Part shown: positions 1 to 12,669 of the stretch, piece after piece
How the letters are laid out: each line of letters starts with the position of its first letter
How positions within the stretch are numbered: position 1 is the first letter of the stretch
Origin: Evernia prunastri
Taxonomy: Eukaryota > Ascomycota > Lecanoromycetes > Lecanorales > Parmeliaceae
Assembly: GCA_003184365.1 (NCBI GenBank)
Contig: NKYR01000113.1
Location: 62,001-126,000, forward strand
Direction: 5' to 3'
DNA: 64,000 nucleotides
Made by a program: the position numbers and the translations under genes
Notes under the pieces: model-generated
The model's database searches: none
Seen by the model: only the letters and a program-made list of their open reading frames with translations
Told to the model about the DNA's origin: nothing

Positions 1-430
1 CTTGCTATATCTAGCAGTGTACACGCACCTACTTGAATACCAGCGTCACCGGATAGCCGAAGACTCAAAAAATTCTTGGTAATCCGATCTGCAAGCTGTC
101 CAGCATTGCGCTAATGCAACTCGCCATTTAATCTTTCTCAAAGGCGGTTACGACATTGTACTTGGACCTGATTTACACCATGCATTGTCTCTTTGCACTT
201 TGCCACTATTCAGAGAAAAGTCACAGGGTGAATTCTCTCCCAATCACGAGCAATTTCCCCTAGCTTCCTCGGCGAGGTCTTCGGAGGATGTGGCCCAAGC
301 TACTAAGCCTCGGTCACGCAAGACTTTCGTTACGAAAGAGGATTAGGATGATTGCTACGAATGTGGACCATATATGAGTGCTTCCGTTTCTTTCAGACCA
401 AGAACAAGAGACAACACTTCGAAAGTAAAC
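1..430. other. No gene seen; upstream region of the rhodopsin-like gene
   Basis: No convincing reading frame or repeat was found here. The stretch probably contains the promoter and 5' leader of the membrane-protein gene starting at 431, and may contain the end of a gene lying outside the window. Confidence 0.4.
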
Positions 431-1877
431 ATGTCGTTCATCACTCCCGTCCATCCAGGTATCAACCTTGATGCCAACGACGGACCCCAGACGAATGCTG
501 TTGCCATCATCTTCATAGTCGTGTCCTTTATGACTCTCGTTCTTCGTTTCTTCTCCCGCTTAACCACACATGTGTCTATTGACTTGGACGACCAGCTCAT
601 AGTGGTAGCTGCGGTGGGACTCAACGAAAATAGATCTTCACTCTACACTAGACGCTAACAATCTTCCGCTAGATCCTGTCCTAGGGCTTCACCGCGACAG
701 TGATATTCCAGGTTAAGCACAACTTCTACGGCCAGCACATCGGCAAGTCTGATGCCTACCATCTCGAGAAATTCAACAAAGGATTATACGCAACGGCTAT
801 TGTCTATCCTCTTGCTCTTACCTTCAGTAAATTGTCGCTTCTGGCGCTATACTGGCGTATCTTTCGAGTGACAAATGCAAGGCGTCCATTGCAGATTGTT
901 GCAGCACTTAACATAGGGTGGATGATTGCTGCAGTGAGCAATACCGGTTTCTTTTCCCCTTGATTAGTCAGTCGCTGACCGAAACCATAGACTCTTGTCG
1001 GAATATTCAGCTGTACACCTATTCGAGGCTTCTGGGACACAATGATCGAGAGCCGATGCATCGAGTACCCTGAATTCTTCACTTCGAACGAGTCGTTCAC
1101 AATTGTCCTAGATCTGGTGGTTCTGCTCATGCCGATCTACTTTATCTCCCAAATTCAGCGATCTCTTTCACAAAGAATATCTATTAGTAGCACATTTCTT
1201 CTAGGTCTTGTGTAAGTGATCTTCAAACAACTTTGACAAGGAACCTCTAATCGTCTCGCCAGTGCAACCGTCGTCTCGGTTGTGCGGTTATGGCAACTCG
1301 TCCTCGCTCAGAGAAAACCTGGCTTTGATCCAACATGTAAGAACAGGCTCGTTGAACAATGCACGGACTTTTACGCAGCTGACTGAACGTGTACCCAGTC
1401 AACGAAACCCCCGCCGCACTATGGGGCATCGTCGAGCTCAACGTCTGGGTCATCGTCGCCTCCATCCCCTCCCTCCCGCCCCTCATCACCAAAACCCTTC
1501 GAGACCGCCGCGCGCGTCGTCGCACCGCCCCCCGTTCAACCTCCTACGCATACGGTCCCGGGTCGATCAAAAGCCTCAAAGCCCGTCTCTGGCCGTGGAA
1601 GGGCCATTCGCCAACGCATTCAATTGGCATGGTGCCGCTAGCGGGCGACCGGAGGAGAGGCGCGCTCGGGACGGAATCGTCGCCTTCGTCGTTGCACGAG
1701 TCCAACGTCCAGGTTTCGGTGCAGGCGGCCAGAAAGCCGAGGTGGACGCCGCTGGGAGGGAGTGGGGATGGGGATGGGGGGGAGCAAGGTGTGGTGGGGT
1801 TGCAGGAATTTGGTGGGATAATGGTGGAGAGGGAGATTGATGTCTCGGAACCTGAAGCTGCGCATCGCGGCACGTGA
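431..1877 (+). CDS. Fungal rhodopsin-like 7-TM integral membrane protein
   Basis: I see five exons: 431-613, 685-933, 991-1211, 1263-1336 and 1399-1877, giving 401 aa. The introns are GT-AG and short, and a CTAAC-like branch site precedes the first acceptor. The N-terminal half has successive hydrophobic helices. It includes the family signatures FSKLSLLALYWRIF after helix 3 and FSCTPIRGFWD (written across the third exon), which are typical of the Pezizomycotina 'fungal rhodopsin' family (PTH11-like proteins without CFEM). The tail after about residue 280 is hydrophilic, Ser/Gly/Arg-rich and probably cytoplasmic. The start at 431 (MSFITP) was preferred over the in-frame ATG at 374 because family members begin shortly before the first helix. 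The role is inferred to be a plasma-membrane receptor or sensor; the ligand is unknown. The last exon is much more GC-rich than the others. Confidence 0.85.
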
Positions 1878-2551
1878 AGTGCATCACTCTACGTTCCATC
1901 GTACAGCACACTCGTGGCGATGCATATTAGATGCAACATTGAGAAGTCAAAAGAGGGGTCCTCATTAGGGCGCCTGATCTGACCAGGGAGTACCAACATT
2001 CCAAGAAGTCATCTTCACAAATGAAGCGAAACATGTGTATAGCTCAGGTAGCTGCCGTGAGCATCTAGCGAAAACAAATCCAACACCACGTCAGTAATCT
2101 GCTTTCAGTGAAGAAAGTTTTAGTGGCGAACGTAGGGTAGGAGAAGATTTTTGTATCAAATAATCTCGCTTAATTATGATTGCTCTTACTTATGATTGGT
2201 CATACGTCGCTTTACTTATCGAGCCCTACAAGGCTTAGAATCTGTCTACAAACATCTCACAACAATCATTGAACTATCTACCTACCTCACACCACACTCA
2301 AGTCCCACACTATGCGCATTCATCTATGCCTATAGTGCCTATCAGCGCTCAAGCCTTACGACATCAGCCTCAGATAATAATAAGGAATCTCTATGAGGAA
2401 CGTGAAAAGCACTCGAATTGAATCATTTACAGCCTTTTTACGCGCTCCCGACCTCCGTTCAACCCAACTCGACATCAAAATAAGAACCCCAGCTCGCTAA
2501 GCCACCCCTCAATTTCCTCCCTTAAGTTCTATCTCCACCGTCTCTCGATCC
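1878..2551. other. Intergenic, no gene seen
   Basis: This lies between the plus-strand rhodopsin-like gene and the minus-strand DUF6536 gene, whose 3' ends face each other. A short 66-codon frame at 2196-2396 has no recognisable features and is not accepted as a gene. Probably 3' UTRs and spacer. Confidence 0.4.
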
Positions 2552-4827
2552 TCACCATCCTCGCTTTGTCGATCGATCAGCGTACAGTGTCCCCACGATA
2601 GGCGCTTCCACTTTGAAACTGGTAAAGGAACAAGCTGAAGCGTCGGAGCTTCCCTCAGACACTATGCCCCACATAACGCGCTTTAATGATGCGTCCACAT
2701 CTTCCTTTGGTGGATGACAAGCTGCACTGATTGCGGCACTACAGCTACCAACAAGAGGCATACCGACCCTGGCCTTCCGAAGGCCATTGGCGATGCCCAC
2801 TAATACGATAACAGATCCGAGTATAATTGCAAAGATTATAGCTATCGGCGAGTAGCCACAGGTCGAGAGGCCTGAATCAACGACGTCACGATTCTGAGAA
2901 TCGATAACGTTGACACGAGCAAGGAAGATCGATTGCGAGACGAGCCAATGTAGAACACTGGAGGCCATAAGAAGTGGAATGCCGTAACGATACGGTAGTT
3001 GTAGACGATAGGTGCTCCGCTGCTGTTCTCTTGGTGTTGTAACTCTTAAAAAATTCCTCTTAAATCCGTACGCGCTCCATTCCTCGGCGAGTAGCATACA
3101 GGTAAACATCCCGTTGTACGCGAAGTATAGAAAGGAAAGAATGATTTGAGGAGAGTTCGCAATAAGGATGGTGAGTATCACACCAGTAGAGTCTGATAGA
3201 TTCTGATTGTGATTTATGGAGATCAAAGTCTCTGCGTTTACGTTACCAAATCCGAGCGACCAGAGGCGAGATATAGATCGGTCACTAAGGCGGCTATTGG
3301 CAAGGCCTAGGCCTAGAAGAGCGCAGGCAGCTATGAGAGATGAGACACATCTATTTTGTAATAATCAGTCGGTAGTGTGGAGGAAAGACTCTTAGTGCCA
3401 CTTACAGAATATTACAAACGAGCCATCTTCTTGAGCTGGCCGCTCGAAACCAACGCCTCGGATCCCATCTGGAAGCAAGCAGATCCCAATACCTGCGGGT
3501 TTCAAACCGAGTCTTTCCTACTATGCAATTTCCTTCGGTGCTCACGTCAGGCCGATCCAGGAATGAGGCAATTGCGTCACCAAAAGTTACTAGTGGTTCA
3601 GGATCTCGCTTCCATACAATTATGCTCATGCAGATAGTCATCATCAGATTGCAGACGATGACGATGATAACAATCGGGAGACTGAATTGTAGCTTGCAGC
3701 GCTCCTCTACAGGGTGACCCAGACAGTACTGAATAGCCGTAGGATTCTTAGGTAGCTGTCCTGGATATACGTCGATTATCCAGTTTCCAGGATTGACTCT
3801 GATGTTGGAAGGTTTGCATACGTCGAATACTGACATCGAACAAAACACTCCATTGTAATAGCCGTCTGAGACCAACGGCGAACGTTGGCTTGAATCGAAG
3901 GAGATTAGAGAGTTGTTGTTGGGAGATGAATAGTCACAGACCAGCAGTAAATCTGAATAATCGAAGATGGTTTTCGCAGAGAAAATTTCCACGCATGCTT
4001 TGTTCTCGAGCCTCACTAATGACGTCTGCTTTTGATAGTTCTCCACAACGCTGGGATCCGTCAAGTTTGGATGTCGCAGCCCTGGGCCACCCGACAAATC
4101 GAATGCTCCCCCATCTAAGAACTTTTCTGACACCAAGAAAATGTCAAATTCGCGGGTGCCTAGACTGAGGAAAACTGCACTATTATATAGTAGATGAAGA
4201 GGTATCGAAGAGATGGCAATCAACCACCAAAGAACGATTCGATTTGTCGAAAGTCGTTGCAGATTTCTCAGACTGGGGACCCCAATATCCATCCAGATAC
4301 CCTGATGGTGAACCTTATCAATGTCACTACGCGTAGGCGAAGATAGACACTGCATACTGTAGTTACTTGCACTTAGCAACAACGTACTGAGAATGTTGAT
4401 TATGAGATGGATCCAGAAAGTCAGAGTTCCAGTTGTTTTACAGCTTCCGTTTTGAAGGGTTCCGAGACCGTTTCGAACCTCAGAGCTTAAAATTGCCCAT
4501 ACTGTCAAGATCAAATTAATCATCAAAACCACGGCAGAGATGATTGCGCAACAAAGTACACCGAAACGATATCCTTGCAGCTTCTTCAAGCGAGAATACC
4601 ACAGAGTCACACGGTTGTGACGGAGAGGAAACATCCGACTCGGTGACTTAATTGAGGCATGATGATTGAGAGGTGTCGAAGGGGAAGAATCTTGATCTGA
4701 GGCTGAGCTTTACTTCAACAATTAGTACCACTTTCAATTGCGATTATTAGACTAAGAATACTCACTCGCTAAAATTAGACATGTCTATTGTATCATGCCT
4801 TGAATCGACATCGACTGATGCGTCCAT
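2552..4827 (-). CDS. DUF6536-type multi-pass membrane protein
   Basis: The spliced model has three exons on the minus strand (4827-4766, 4707-3406, 3350-2552) and encodes 720 aa. The small first exon (MDASVDVDS...) joins in frame through a GTGAGT donor. After a Ser-rich cytoplasmic start, the first membrane helix follows a YRFGVLCCAI segment. It is followed by the W-x-D-I-G-V-P-S-L-R-N loop that I associate with the fungal DUF6536 family. A large, probably extracellular, loop with Cys and Asn-glycosylation sites occupies roughly residues 200-370. A further cluster of helices fills the C-terminal half, including YRYGIPLLMASSVLHWLVSQ. The length matches family members (about 650-800 aa). The biochemical role of the family is unknown. 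Confidence 0.85.
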
Positions 4828-6159
4828 CAGTCCGCCTTGAGTAGATACCGGACAAGTCTGCAACGGGAGCATAACGCAAGGCTATGAAGACCTTTTCTGG
4901 GTGCTAGTATCATTAGGATTGAAGGGTAGCAGGCACGTCGAACGTACCGTAGTTGATATAGTAGAGCATCGCAACTAAGCCTCTCGACCAATATTATATA
5001 TTGAGTAGTCACTTTGAAACAAGAGGGTTATCTGGTGCCATATACCTGCAGATCGTGCACAAAAGTACAATGATCTGGTTGAGCGAATCAGACGAGGCTG
5101 AAGGTTGGATGGTCATGAGGAGCCGTAGAATGGATATCCTTCTTTATGAGGAAACAGAAGCCGGTCGATAAGAGTACCACGCCATCGATGCAACCACGGA
5201 GTTGCGCCGATAGCATGCCGAAATAGTGCGGCGTAGCTTTGCGTAGCCTTGCAGACAGACGATGTAGTTAACGTCGGGAAAAACATGAGTGTCCTAAAGC
5301 CCCGTCATTTACACATAGGATAAAGAGCTCGTACGTCTATAGGTAAGTGTATTTAGCCGCTACACTCGGTACCAAGACTCATCATGTGTGTATAAAGAAA
5401 TGAGAAGTCTGGCATGGCCCCCAGAGATTATGTCCCCAAGATGGGATTGATGGCAAGGCTGTAGCTCGGTTGCAGTTGATTGGATAGCATCGGCGGTCTA
5501 AATCGTCGATCATTTCCCCGTGACATCTTTCCACTTCTAATGCTGTATCCCCCTCTTCTGATGCAGACCACGCCGCGTACAAGCACAAGCTGCTGGAATC
5601 TTGTGCCACATTGTCCTGGATTTCTGTGACTATGACGTCGAAAAAGCAGATGAAGTTGGTGCCTGAGATTAGACATATAGACGGAATCACGTTCAACGTG
5701 TTGTCATAAGTGCTTTTGTCTCCTAAATAGAGATCAAAGGTCAGACGGAGGCTTGCCAACCTAAGCTAAGGTACTGTAACTAACGGGCAATCATCGCGCG
5801 TTTTTCTATCTTTGCGCACCAGAGAATTCCCACCGTTTTTCTTTTTTGGAAGGATTAGAGGTTGCATCACATACTATAGGAGACCTAGCCGAACTTGTAC
5901 TCCACGATACGAGGGAACTCACGGTGGCAGAAGTATTTGAATCGAACTGACTGATTTTATCTCTGCTGATATGCTGCACTAGCGCTAGCCTCAACAGTTT
6001 TAGACGGCGTAGGATTGATGATCAGAAGCACCTGTGTCTGATGGACAGTTGCCTTGATATTTGATATGATGGCTCTCCTACAATTGCGAATGAATACGTT
6101 CTCCCGCTGCCTTCGTCTACCATTTTTTAGAATGCACCGCTCGGACTGCCAGTCAGTCA
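4828..6159. other. Intergenic region containing one copy of a dispersed 153-bp repeat
   Basis: No coding gene is supported. The upstream part should hold the promoter of the DUF6536 gene. The stretch 5429-5581 is a diverged copy of a sequence also found at 39365-39518 and is listed separately. The minus-strand frames between 5382 and 6160 lack family features and look spurious. Confidence 0.5.
5429..5581 (+). repeat. Dispersed repeat, copy 1 (pair with 39365-39518)
   Basis: This 153-bp stretch begins TATGTCCCCAAG and ends GATGCAGACCACGCCGCGTACA. It aligns over its whole length, on the same strand, with 39365-39518. Most differences are C/T or G/A, as expected for RIP or deamination of duplicated DNA. 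No terminal repeats or coding capacity are evident. It is probably a remnant of a short mobile element or of a segmental duplication. Confidence 0.8.
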
Positions 6160-7581
6160 CTAGGCACCATTGGTCCCATTCGAGTGTCCATTGGTCTCCC
6201 CTTTGCTTTGCAAATTCTCGATGACAATGGCACTCGCTCCACCACCTCCATTACAGATTCCAGCACAACCAATCTTCCCTCCTTTTTCTCTTAACACGCC
6301 CAGTAATGTTGTCACAATTCTCGACCCGCTGCACCCCAACGGATGCCCAAGCGCCACAGCCCCACCATGTAAATTCACTTTGTCTTCGCCCAGGCCCAGC
6401 AGTTTCAAATTGGCTAAAGCCACCACACTGAAAGCTTCATTGATTTCGAAGGCGTCAATCTTGCTGATGTCGATATCAGCATGCTTAAGGGCTTTAGGAA
6501 TCGCAAGGGAAGGGGCTGTAGTGAATTTTGAGGGGGCTTGTGCTGCGTCCCCCCAGCCTAGAATCTTCGCTAGTGGACTGAGGTTCTTCTCCTTCATAAA
6601 TTGTTCGGAGACGATCAGGAGAGCAGAGGCACCATCGGAAAGAGGAGAGGCATTGGGCGCTGTCACGGTGCCTGAGCCATCAGTTATGAAAGCCGGTTTA
6701 ATTCCTTTAAGCTTCTCTTCATTGAGTGGCATCTGAGGCTTCTCGTCTTTCTCGACAACGGTCGCTGGTTTGCCTCTAGGACCAGGTACAGAGACAGGTG
6801 CGATCTCTGGGGCAAAGAGACCAGCTTTCGTCGCGTGTTGCGCTTTTTGTATCGAGCGAATCGCGTATGCATCTTGTGCTGCACGGTCAAAGCCGTGGTC
6901 TGAAGCACACTCTTCCCCTTGTAGACCCATGTGCTTGGAGGAATAAGCGTCGGTCAAGCCATCGCGTAGGAGGCCGTCGACAAGGGTGGCATCGCCGTAT
7001 TTGCTGCCGGCTCGGAGAGTGGGGAGATAGTGAGGGACGTTGGACATGGACTCGGTGCCTCCAGCTATGACTGCGGAGGCATTCCCCGTCATGATCGTTT
7101 GGGTGGCGAGGATGATGGCCTTGAGGGAGGAGGCGCAGACTTTGTTTATGGTGGTGCAGACAGTGGAGTCTGGCATGCCAGCGTTGATGGCACATTGACG
7201 GGCAGGATTCTGGCCAAGGCTGGTGGTGTTCAGTGTGGGAGCTTGGTGAAAGGGAAGCTGATGGGTCTGGCGTACTTGGCTGAGAGAACATTACCAAAGA
7301 AGACTTCGTCGACCTCTCCAGGCTTGACGCTGGGGACTCGCTCTAAAGCAGCTGTGAAGGGTTGGCCTGGCTCATAGCGTGCTCAAGAGTCGAGAGGGTA
7401 TACATTTAATGGCGTGGGAGCCTAATTGGATAGCCGTTTGACTTACAAGTAACCTAGATCAGGTATCAGATTATGTTGGGAAGCTAAACATTCGCGTCTC
7501 CTGTGCATACCCTTGGAATTGTCCAATTGGAGTCCTGACAGCTGAAACAATATAGACAGGAGACATTGAGGGAGGAGCCAT
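6160..7581 (-). CDS. ERG10: Acetyl-CoA C-acetyltransferase (thiolase II)
   Basis: Four exons (7581-7511, 7453-7404, 7351-7276, 7219-6160) give 418 aa. The enzyme condenses two acetyl-CoA to acetoacetyl-CoA, the first step of the mevalonate/ergosterol pathway. The N-terminus VYIVSAVRTPIG, the acylated cysteine in NKVCASSLKA (about Cys94), the catalytic histidine in GHPLGCSG (about His358) and the second cysteine in GICNGGGGAS (about Cys388) are all present. The splicing restores the conserved GQNPARQCAINAG stretch. No C-terminal SKL-type signal is seen; the tail is Asn/Gly-rich, consistent with a cytosolic enzyme. An upstream in-frame ATG at 7704 would add about 41 residues and could encode an alternative leader, but the start at 7581 matches cytosolic relatives. 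It is head-to-head with SNU114. Confidence 0.93.
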
Positions 7582-7840
7582 TTTTGTAACATGCGATGAA
7601 AGAAGATCTGGAGCGCGAAGAGTCTGTGGGAGCAACAACGAGAGTTCGATGGTGAAGCTCGGGGAATGGGATTTGACTGTCTCGACTTTGACTTGTCCAA
7701 GCAAGGGAGGCTAGCGTCGGGAGCTAAGAACGGCAATGCCGAGACTGCAGTCACGTGCTACAAGCGAGCCGCATGTCGTTTCACAGTCTTGGGGTGAAGA
7801 ACAATTAAGTTGTTACTGTCTACAATAAGCTGCAGCAGGA
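7582..7840. promoter_or_regulatory. Short bidirectional promoter between ERG10 and SNU114
   Basis: Only 259 bases separate the start codons of the two divergently transcribed housekeeping genes. Both 5' UTRs and both core promoters must lie here. No clear TATA box was seen. If the upstream ATG at 7704 is used by ERG10, the gap shrinks to 136 bases. Confidence 0.6.
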
Positions 7841-10800
7841 ATGGATGACCTCTATGATGAGTGAGTGCTCGCCATGCATGGTTAAACCAGGGTTACACTA
7901 ACACATCGCTCTAGATTCGGCAACTTCATCGGTGAAGCAGAAGAATCTGAAGAGGAGTCGCAACATGGCGCAACGGGAGACGCCTACGTCGACGAAGACG
8001 AGGCAGAGGAAGATGGTGCGTCGAATGACCAGGCTTTGATGGAGATAGATGAGGATGGACCGTCCAATGCCGTTGTCTTGCACGAGGACAAGCAATACTA
8101 TCCTACAGCGCAGCAGGTCTACGGTCCAGGAGTAGAGACCATGGTGCAGGAGGAAGATGCCCAACCCCTATCGCAACCAATCATCGCGCCAGTGGTCCAG
8201 AAAAATTTCACTGTTCACGAAGCCGATCTACCGCCCGTGCACTTTGCACGCGATTTTATGACGGATATGATGAACTTTCCTGAACAAATCAGGAACATCG
8301 CCTTCGCAGGACATCTCCATCATGGCAAAACGGCGTTGATGGATATGCTGGTCCTCCAAACAGATGATATAGCCGAAAGGCAGGAGAAAAGAACGGGTCG
8401 AAAGAGGGATGAGCAGCTCAGATATACCGACGTCCACATCTTGGAGCGAGAGAGAGGAATATCCATCAAGTCTGCGCCAATGAGTCTGATCTTACAGGGA
8501 ATGCGGGGAAAATCGCATCTGCTCAATATATTGGATACCCCCGGTCACGTCAATTTTGTTGATGAGGTAGCAGCTTCGTTGAGGCTTGTCGATGGCATTG
8601 TCTTGGTAGTTGATGTGGTAGAAGGGGTCCAAATCAATACTGAGCAGATCATCAAATATGCAGTTCTGGAGGACCTCCCGTTGACGTTGGTCGTCAATAA
8701 GATGGATCGATTGATACTTGAGCTGAAGCTGCCACCCACTGATGCATACTTCAAGCTCAAGCATGTGATCGAAGAGGTCAATACTGTCATCGAAAATACT
8801 CTACCTGGTCAAGGAGAAAAGCGAAGGCTAAGCCCTGAAAAGGGCAATGTCGCCTTCGCTAGCAGCGGTATGGGCTGGATTTTCACCCTGCCTTCATTTG
8901 CAAAGATGTACGCTGAAAATTACCCTGATGTAAATGCTCAAGATTTTGCTGTCCGGTTATGGGGAGACATCTTCTTCAATCCAAAGCGGAGGTCATTCAC
9001 AAGGAAAGGCACAGAGGAACGATCGAAACGAACATTTGTCAATTTCGTTCTGGAACCTATATACAAGCTGTACTCTCATACAATCAGCGAAAGCCCTGAT
9101 GATCTGAAAGAGACATTGGCAACGCTAGGAATCTTTTTGAAACCTTCGCAGTATAAAACCGACGCCAAAGACCTCCTCAAGATGGTTTGCGAGCAATTCT
9201 TCGGCGGAGCTGAAGGCTTTGTGGATATGGTCGTGGAGCACGTCCCGTCACCATTGGAGGGAGCCCAGAAGAAGCTTGATCGTTACTACACAGGACCTAC
9301 AGATACCAAGACCGCCGAGTCCATTGCAAAATGCGATCAAGATGGTCCGTTGGTCGTTCAAGTCACGAAGTTGTTTAATACTTCGGATGCTGAGCATTTC
9401 TATTCCTTTGGTCGAGTGTTGAGCGGTATCGCAAAAGCAGGGCAGCAGGTGCGAGTACTGGGTGAAGGTTATACGATAGACGACGAAGAAGACATGAGTG
9501 TCTCGACTATATCAGATACTTGGATCGCTGAGTCGCGGTACAACATCCCCACAAGTGGGGTTCCTGCGGGTAATTGGGTCCTGCTGAGCGGTATCGACAA
9601 CTCGATCGTCAAAACAGCTACCATCGTCCCGCCGAGGCTTCCAGACGACGAAGATGCTTACATTTTCAAGCCTGTCAAGCATTTCACCGAATCGGTATTC
9701 AAGGTCGCAGTCGAGCCCATCAATCCATCAGAGTTGCCGAAAATGCTGGATGGGTTGAGGAAAGTGAACAAGAGCTACCCTCTGATCACTACCAAAGTCG
9801 AGGAATCAGGCGAGCATGTTATCTTAGGGACGGGCGAGCTTTACATGGATTGTGTCCTCCACGATTTACGTAGGCTTTACTCGGAGATGGAGCTCAAAGT
9901 GTCGGACCCGGTCACTCGATTCTGCGAGACCGTCGTTGAGACATCTGCCATTATGTGTTACGCAATTACCCCTAATAAGAAAAATAAAATCACCATGGTC
10001 GCTGAGCCTCTGGACGACGGTATAGCAGAAGACATCGAAAGTGGCAAAGTCAACATCAAAGATCCAATACGGAAAGTTGGCCAATTCTTCGAGGAGAACT
10101 ATGACTGGGACAAGCTCGCCTCACGAAGCATTTGGGCCTTTGGCCCTGATGAGATGGGCCCCAACATCTTGCAAGATGACACTCTGCCCTCGCAAGTTGA
10201 TAAGAAGCTCGTGAACACGGTCCGCGACACACTACGACAAGGCTTCAGTTGGGGCACAAGAGAAGGCCCACTTTGTGAAGAGCGTAAGCCACTTTCCTAC
10301 CTAGTTGCTCCATGTCCGTTTGCCTTGTTTCCACAGTCATGCTAATCCATTCCGATAGCAATCCGCAACACGAAATTCAAACTCACCGACATCTCCCTCG
10401 CCGCGGACACCATCTCCCGCGGCGGCGGCCAAATCATCCCCACCACCCGCCGCGCCCTCTACTCCTCCTTCCTCACCGCCTCTCCCCGCCTCCTCGAACC
10501 CCTCTACACCGTCGCCATGACCGGCCCCGCCGACGCCGTCGCCGCCCTCTACACCGTCCTCTCCCGTCGCCGCGGCCACGTCCTCTCCGACGGCCCCATC
10601 GCCGGCACCCCGCTCTACGGCGTCCGCGGCCTCGTCCCCGTCATCGACTCCTTCGGCTTCGAGACTGACGTCCGCATCCACACGCAGGGCCAGGCGACCG
10701 TCAGCCTCGTCTTCGACCGGTGGAGCGTCGTCCCCGGGGACCCGCTGGACCGGGAGGTCAAGACCCGGCCGCTGGAGATGGCGGGCGCGATGGCTACGGC

Positions 10801-10921
10801 GAGGGATTTCGTCCTCAAGACGAGGAGGCGGAAGGGGCTCAGTGAGGATGTCGGCGTTGGGAAGTTCTTGGAGCCGGATCTTTGGAAGAGTTTGAAGGAG
10901 GGGGGCGTCTTGGATGGGTGA
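7841..10921 (+). CDS. SNU114: U5 snRNP GTPase (116-kDa component, EFTUD2/Snu114 homologue)
   Basis: Three exons (7841-7860, 7915-10283, 10359-10921) encode 983 aa, the usual length for Snu114. The acidic N-terminus (MDDLYDEFGNFIG, then Glu/Asp-rich) is diagnostic and distinguishes it from elongation factor 2. GTPase motifs are visible: P-loop GHLHHGKT (about residues 139-146), DTPGH (about 214-218) and NKMD (about 268-271). EF2-like domains II-V follow. It is a core component of U5 snRNP and the tri-snRNP, controlling spliceosome activation and disassembly in the nucleus. The first coding exon is only 20 nt. The last exon switches abruptly to almost exclusively C/G third positions, unlike the rest of the gene. 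Confidence 0.95.
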
Positions 10922-11169
10922 TTTCCTTTGGGCGATGGGTTACGAAAAGGAAAGAAACAGATGGATCTCCGTGATCCGATACCGAATGCAAGTTCCCGCC
11001 AATAGCAAGCGAAGCGATACGTACGATTCTGCTGAGAGTTAGCCAGTCCCATACACCCACCAGCTTAAAACCTCGTCCTCTTCTGCAACTCCAGACCCGT
11101 CCCTCGCCAAGCAATGCTCTCCTTCCCCCCAAGCTTCACCCAATCCGAGCCCAAAACTCCGCCTTCCAC

Positions 11170-11455
11170 TCTCTCTCCACCTTTCTCTTCACTTTCCCTT
11201 CATCTTTGTCTTTATCTTCTCTTCCCTTCCATCCTTCGTCTTATTATCTCTCGTCTCTTGATGATTTCTTTATCGTCTCTCTATCATCCCTCATTGTTTC
11301 TTCATCATCTCTTCATCGTCTCTCATCATCTCTTTATCATCTCTTCATTATTTTCTTATCATCACTCCATCTTTATTATCTCTTCATCATCTCTCCATCA
11401 CCCCTCCATCACCCCTCCATCATCCCTCCATCATCCCTCCACCTCACCATCCCCC
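11170..11455 (+). repeat. Imperfect (TCATC)-type pyrimidine-rich tandem repeat
   Basis: Units such as TCTTCATCATC and CCATCACCCCTC recur over about 290 bases, nearly all C and T on the plus strand with interspersed A. This is simple-sequence DNA; the reading frames through it are not regarded as protein-coding. Confidence 0.75.
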
Positions 11456-12512
11456 CACCAGCCCAGTCCAGCACAGCACCGCCCAGAGCCAACATCCAAC
11501 ACAAAGCGTCGAAGCGACCATCTATTAACCATCATCTCCGACGCATCTATCCTATCTATCCTATCCATCCCTCTGCAACCAACCTAAGCTGTTACAAATG
11601 GGGGGATGTTGAGGAGGGGCAAGGGAAGGAAAGGAACTGCAGGTAATGTGATTGCATGTGCGTCCAATTTGAATTGGTTGCGATGGGGACGCTGGGGGAT
11701 GCGTCGGGAGGGGGGGGTTCATTTGGGATTCTTTTCTGGGGGGTTTTTTTGATTCATGCCTGATCCTTTTCTGATTCTTTTCTGATTTTTCCTAGATCCC
11801 TTTCTTGATAACGATACAATCACAACCCCCCCCCCTCCTCCAGGTTGGGCAAAAACCTCCCTGCTGTGCTCGCTGGCAGCCGGCATACAACTTCAGCTAG
11901 GTTAGCCTACCTCCCGGAAGAGCCTTCACAAGAGAGCAACTGGTTCACCGGACTTAAAGTAGTACCAACAACATGCCTATCTCAGAACTCTCCTAGAGAT
12001 ATTATTATATGCCCTGATAACTATATAATCATATGCCCACTCAAAACCTCGGCCATACATGATGGCTAAGGAGAGGCTAGGAACCAATCACCAAATTTCA
12101 AGACGGGTAGCTAACAAGTGCTGGCAAGGGTTGCGTGAAGTGCAACAAGGTAGTTGGTAAGCCCCTTTCGTAAGAGCTTAGCCCCACAAGCAATAGGGTA
12201 GAAAGAGTATCTTGATTCAAGAACCATGAAGCGCTCGGAGACGCCAATGGCGCCCTTGTACCTAGCTCCCATCGTCAACCTTACTGTACTAAAGTACTAT
12301 CAAAGACATCAAGTCAAACGCAACTGCTGATAATAAAACCTTTCGCTACTACGATCACGACGCATCTCAGCTGGAGAACATTGAGGATCTTTCTTGATAC
12401 TACGTTATGATTATTCTTGTGTGCATTTTTTCTTCTTCTGTCAACTAGCGTATCAAGAATTTTTGGCCCCAAGCTCGGTAGCGCCACCCTCGCCCCGCAC
12501 AGACTTGGGTGT

Positions 12513-12519
12513 CTATAAA
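12513..12519 (+). promoter_or_regulatory. Possible TATA box of the HET gene
   Basis: The sequence CTATAAATG occurs about 155 bases upstream of the chosen start codon at 12670. The spacing is plausible for a fungal core promoter, but there is no independent support. Confidence 0.3.
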
Positions 12520-12669
12520 TGTAGAAAGTTCTTCTTCCATCGCATTCGCAAGTTTCAGTCATCTGGAATCGACAATACAATATAGGTTTTATTTTCTAAA
12601 CTTCATTGCGTGAACTTTCCTTCAAAGAAAAGTCATCAACCCTATCCCAGATCATTGGTCGAGAGAAAC

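Larger units (their letters stand above)
10922..12669. other. Intergenic, with a pyrimidine-rich low-complexity tract
   Basis: No gene is supported across about 1.7 kb. The section 11114-11460 is strongly pyrimidine-rich (listed separately) and produces spurious Ser/Pro/His-rich frames. The stretch 11690-11850 has runs of G and C. The rest is unremarkable until the promoter of the HET gene. Confidence 0.5.

Noticed and set aside
2196..2396. Plus-strand 66-codon frame in the 3' intergenic region
   Set aside because: Low-complexity composition, no family features, and it lies between two convergent 3' ends.
5382..6160. Minus-strand frames, one of 125 codons
   Set aside because: The longest overlaps the dispersed repeat and has no splice context or recognisable domain.
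6170..6736. Plus-strand 188-codon frame
   Set aside because: It lies antisense within the strongly supported ERG10 coding sequence.
11114..11646. Two overlapping plus-strand frames rich in Ser, Leu, His and Pro
   Set aside because: They run through a pyrimidine-rich simple repeat that is open in several frames.
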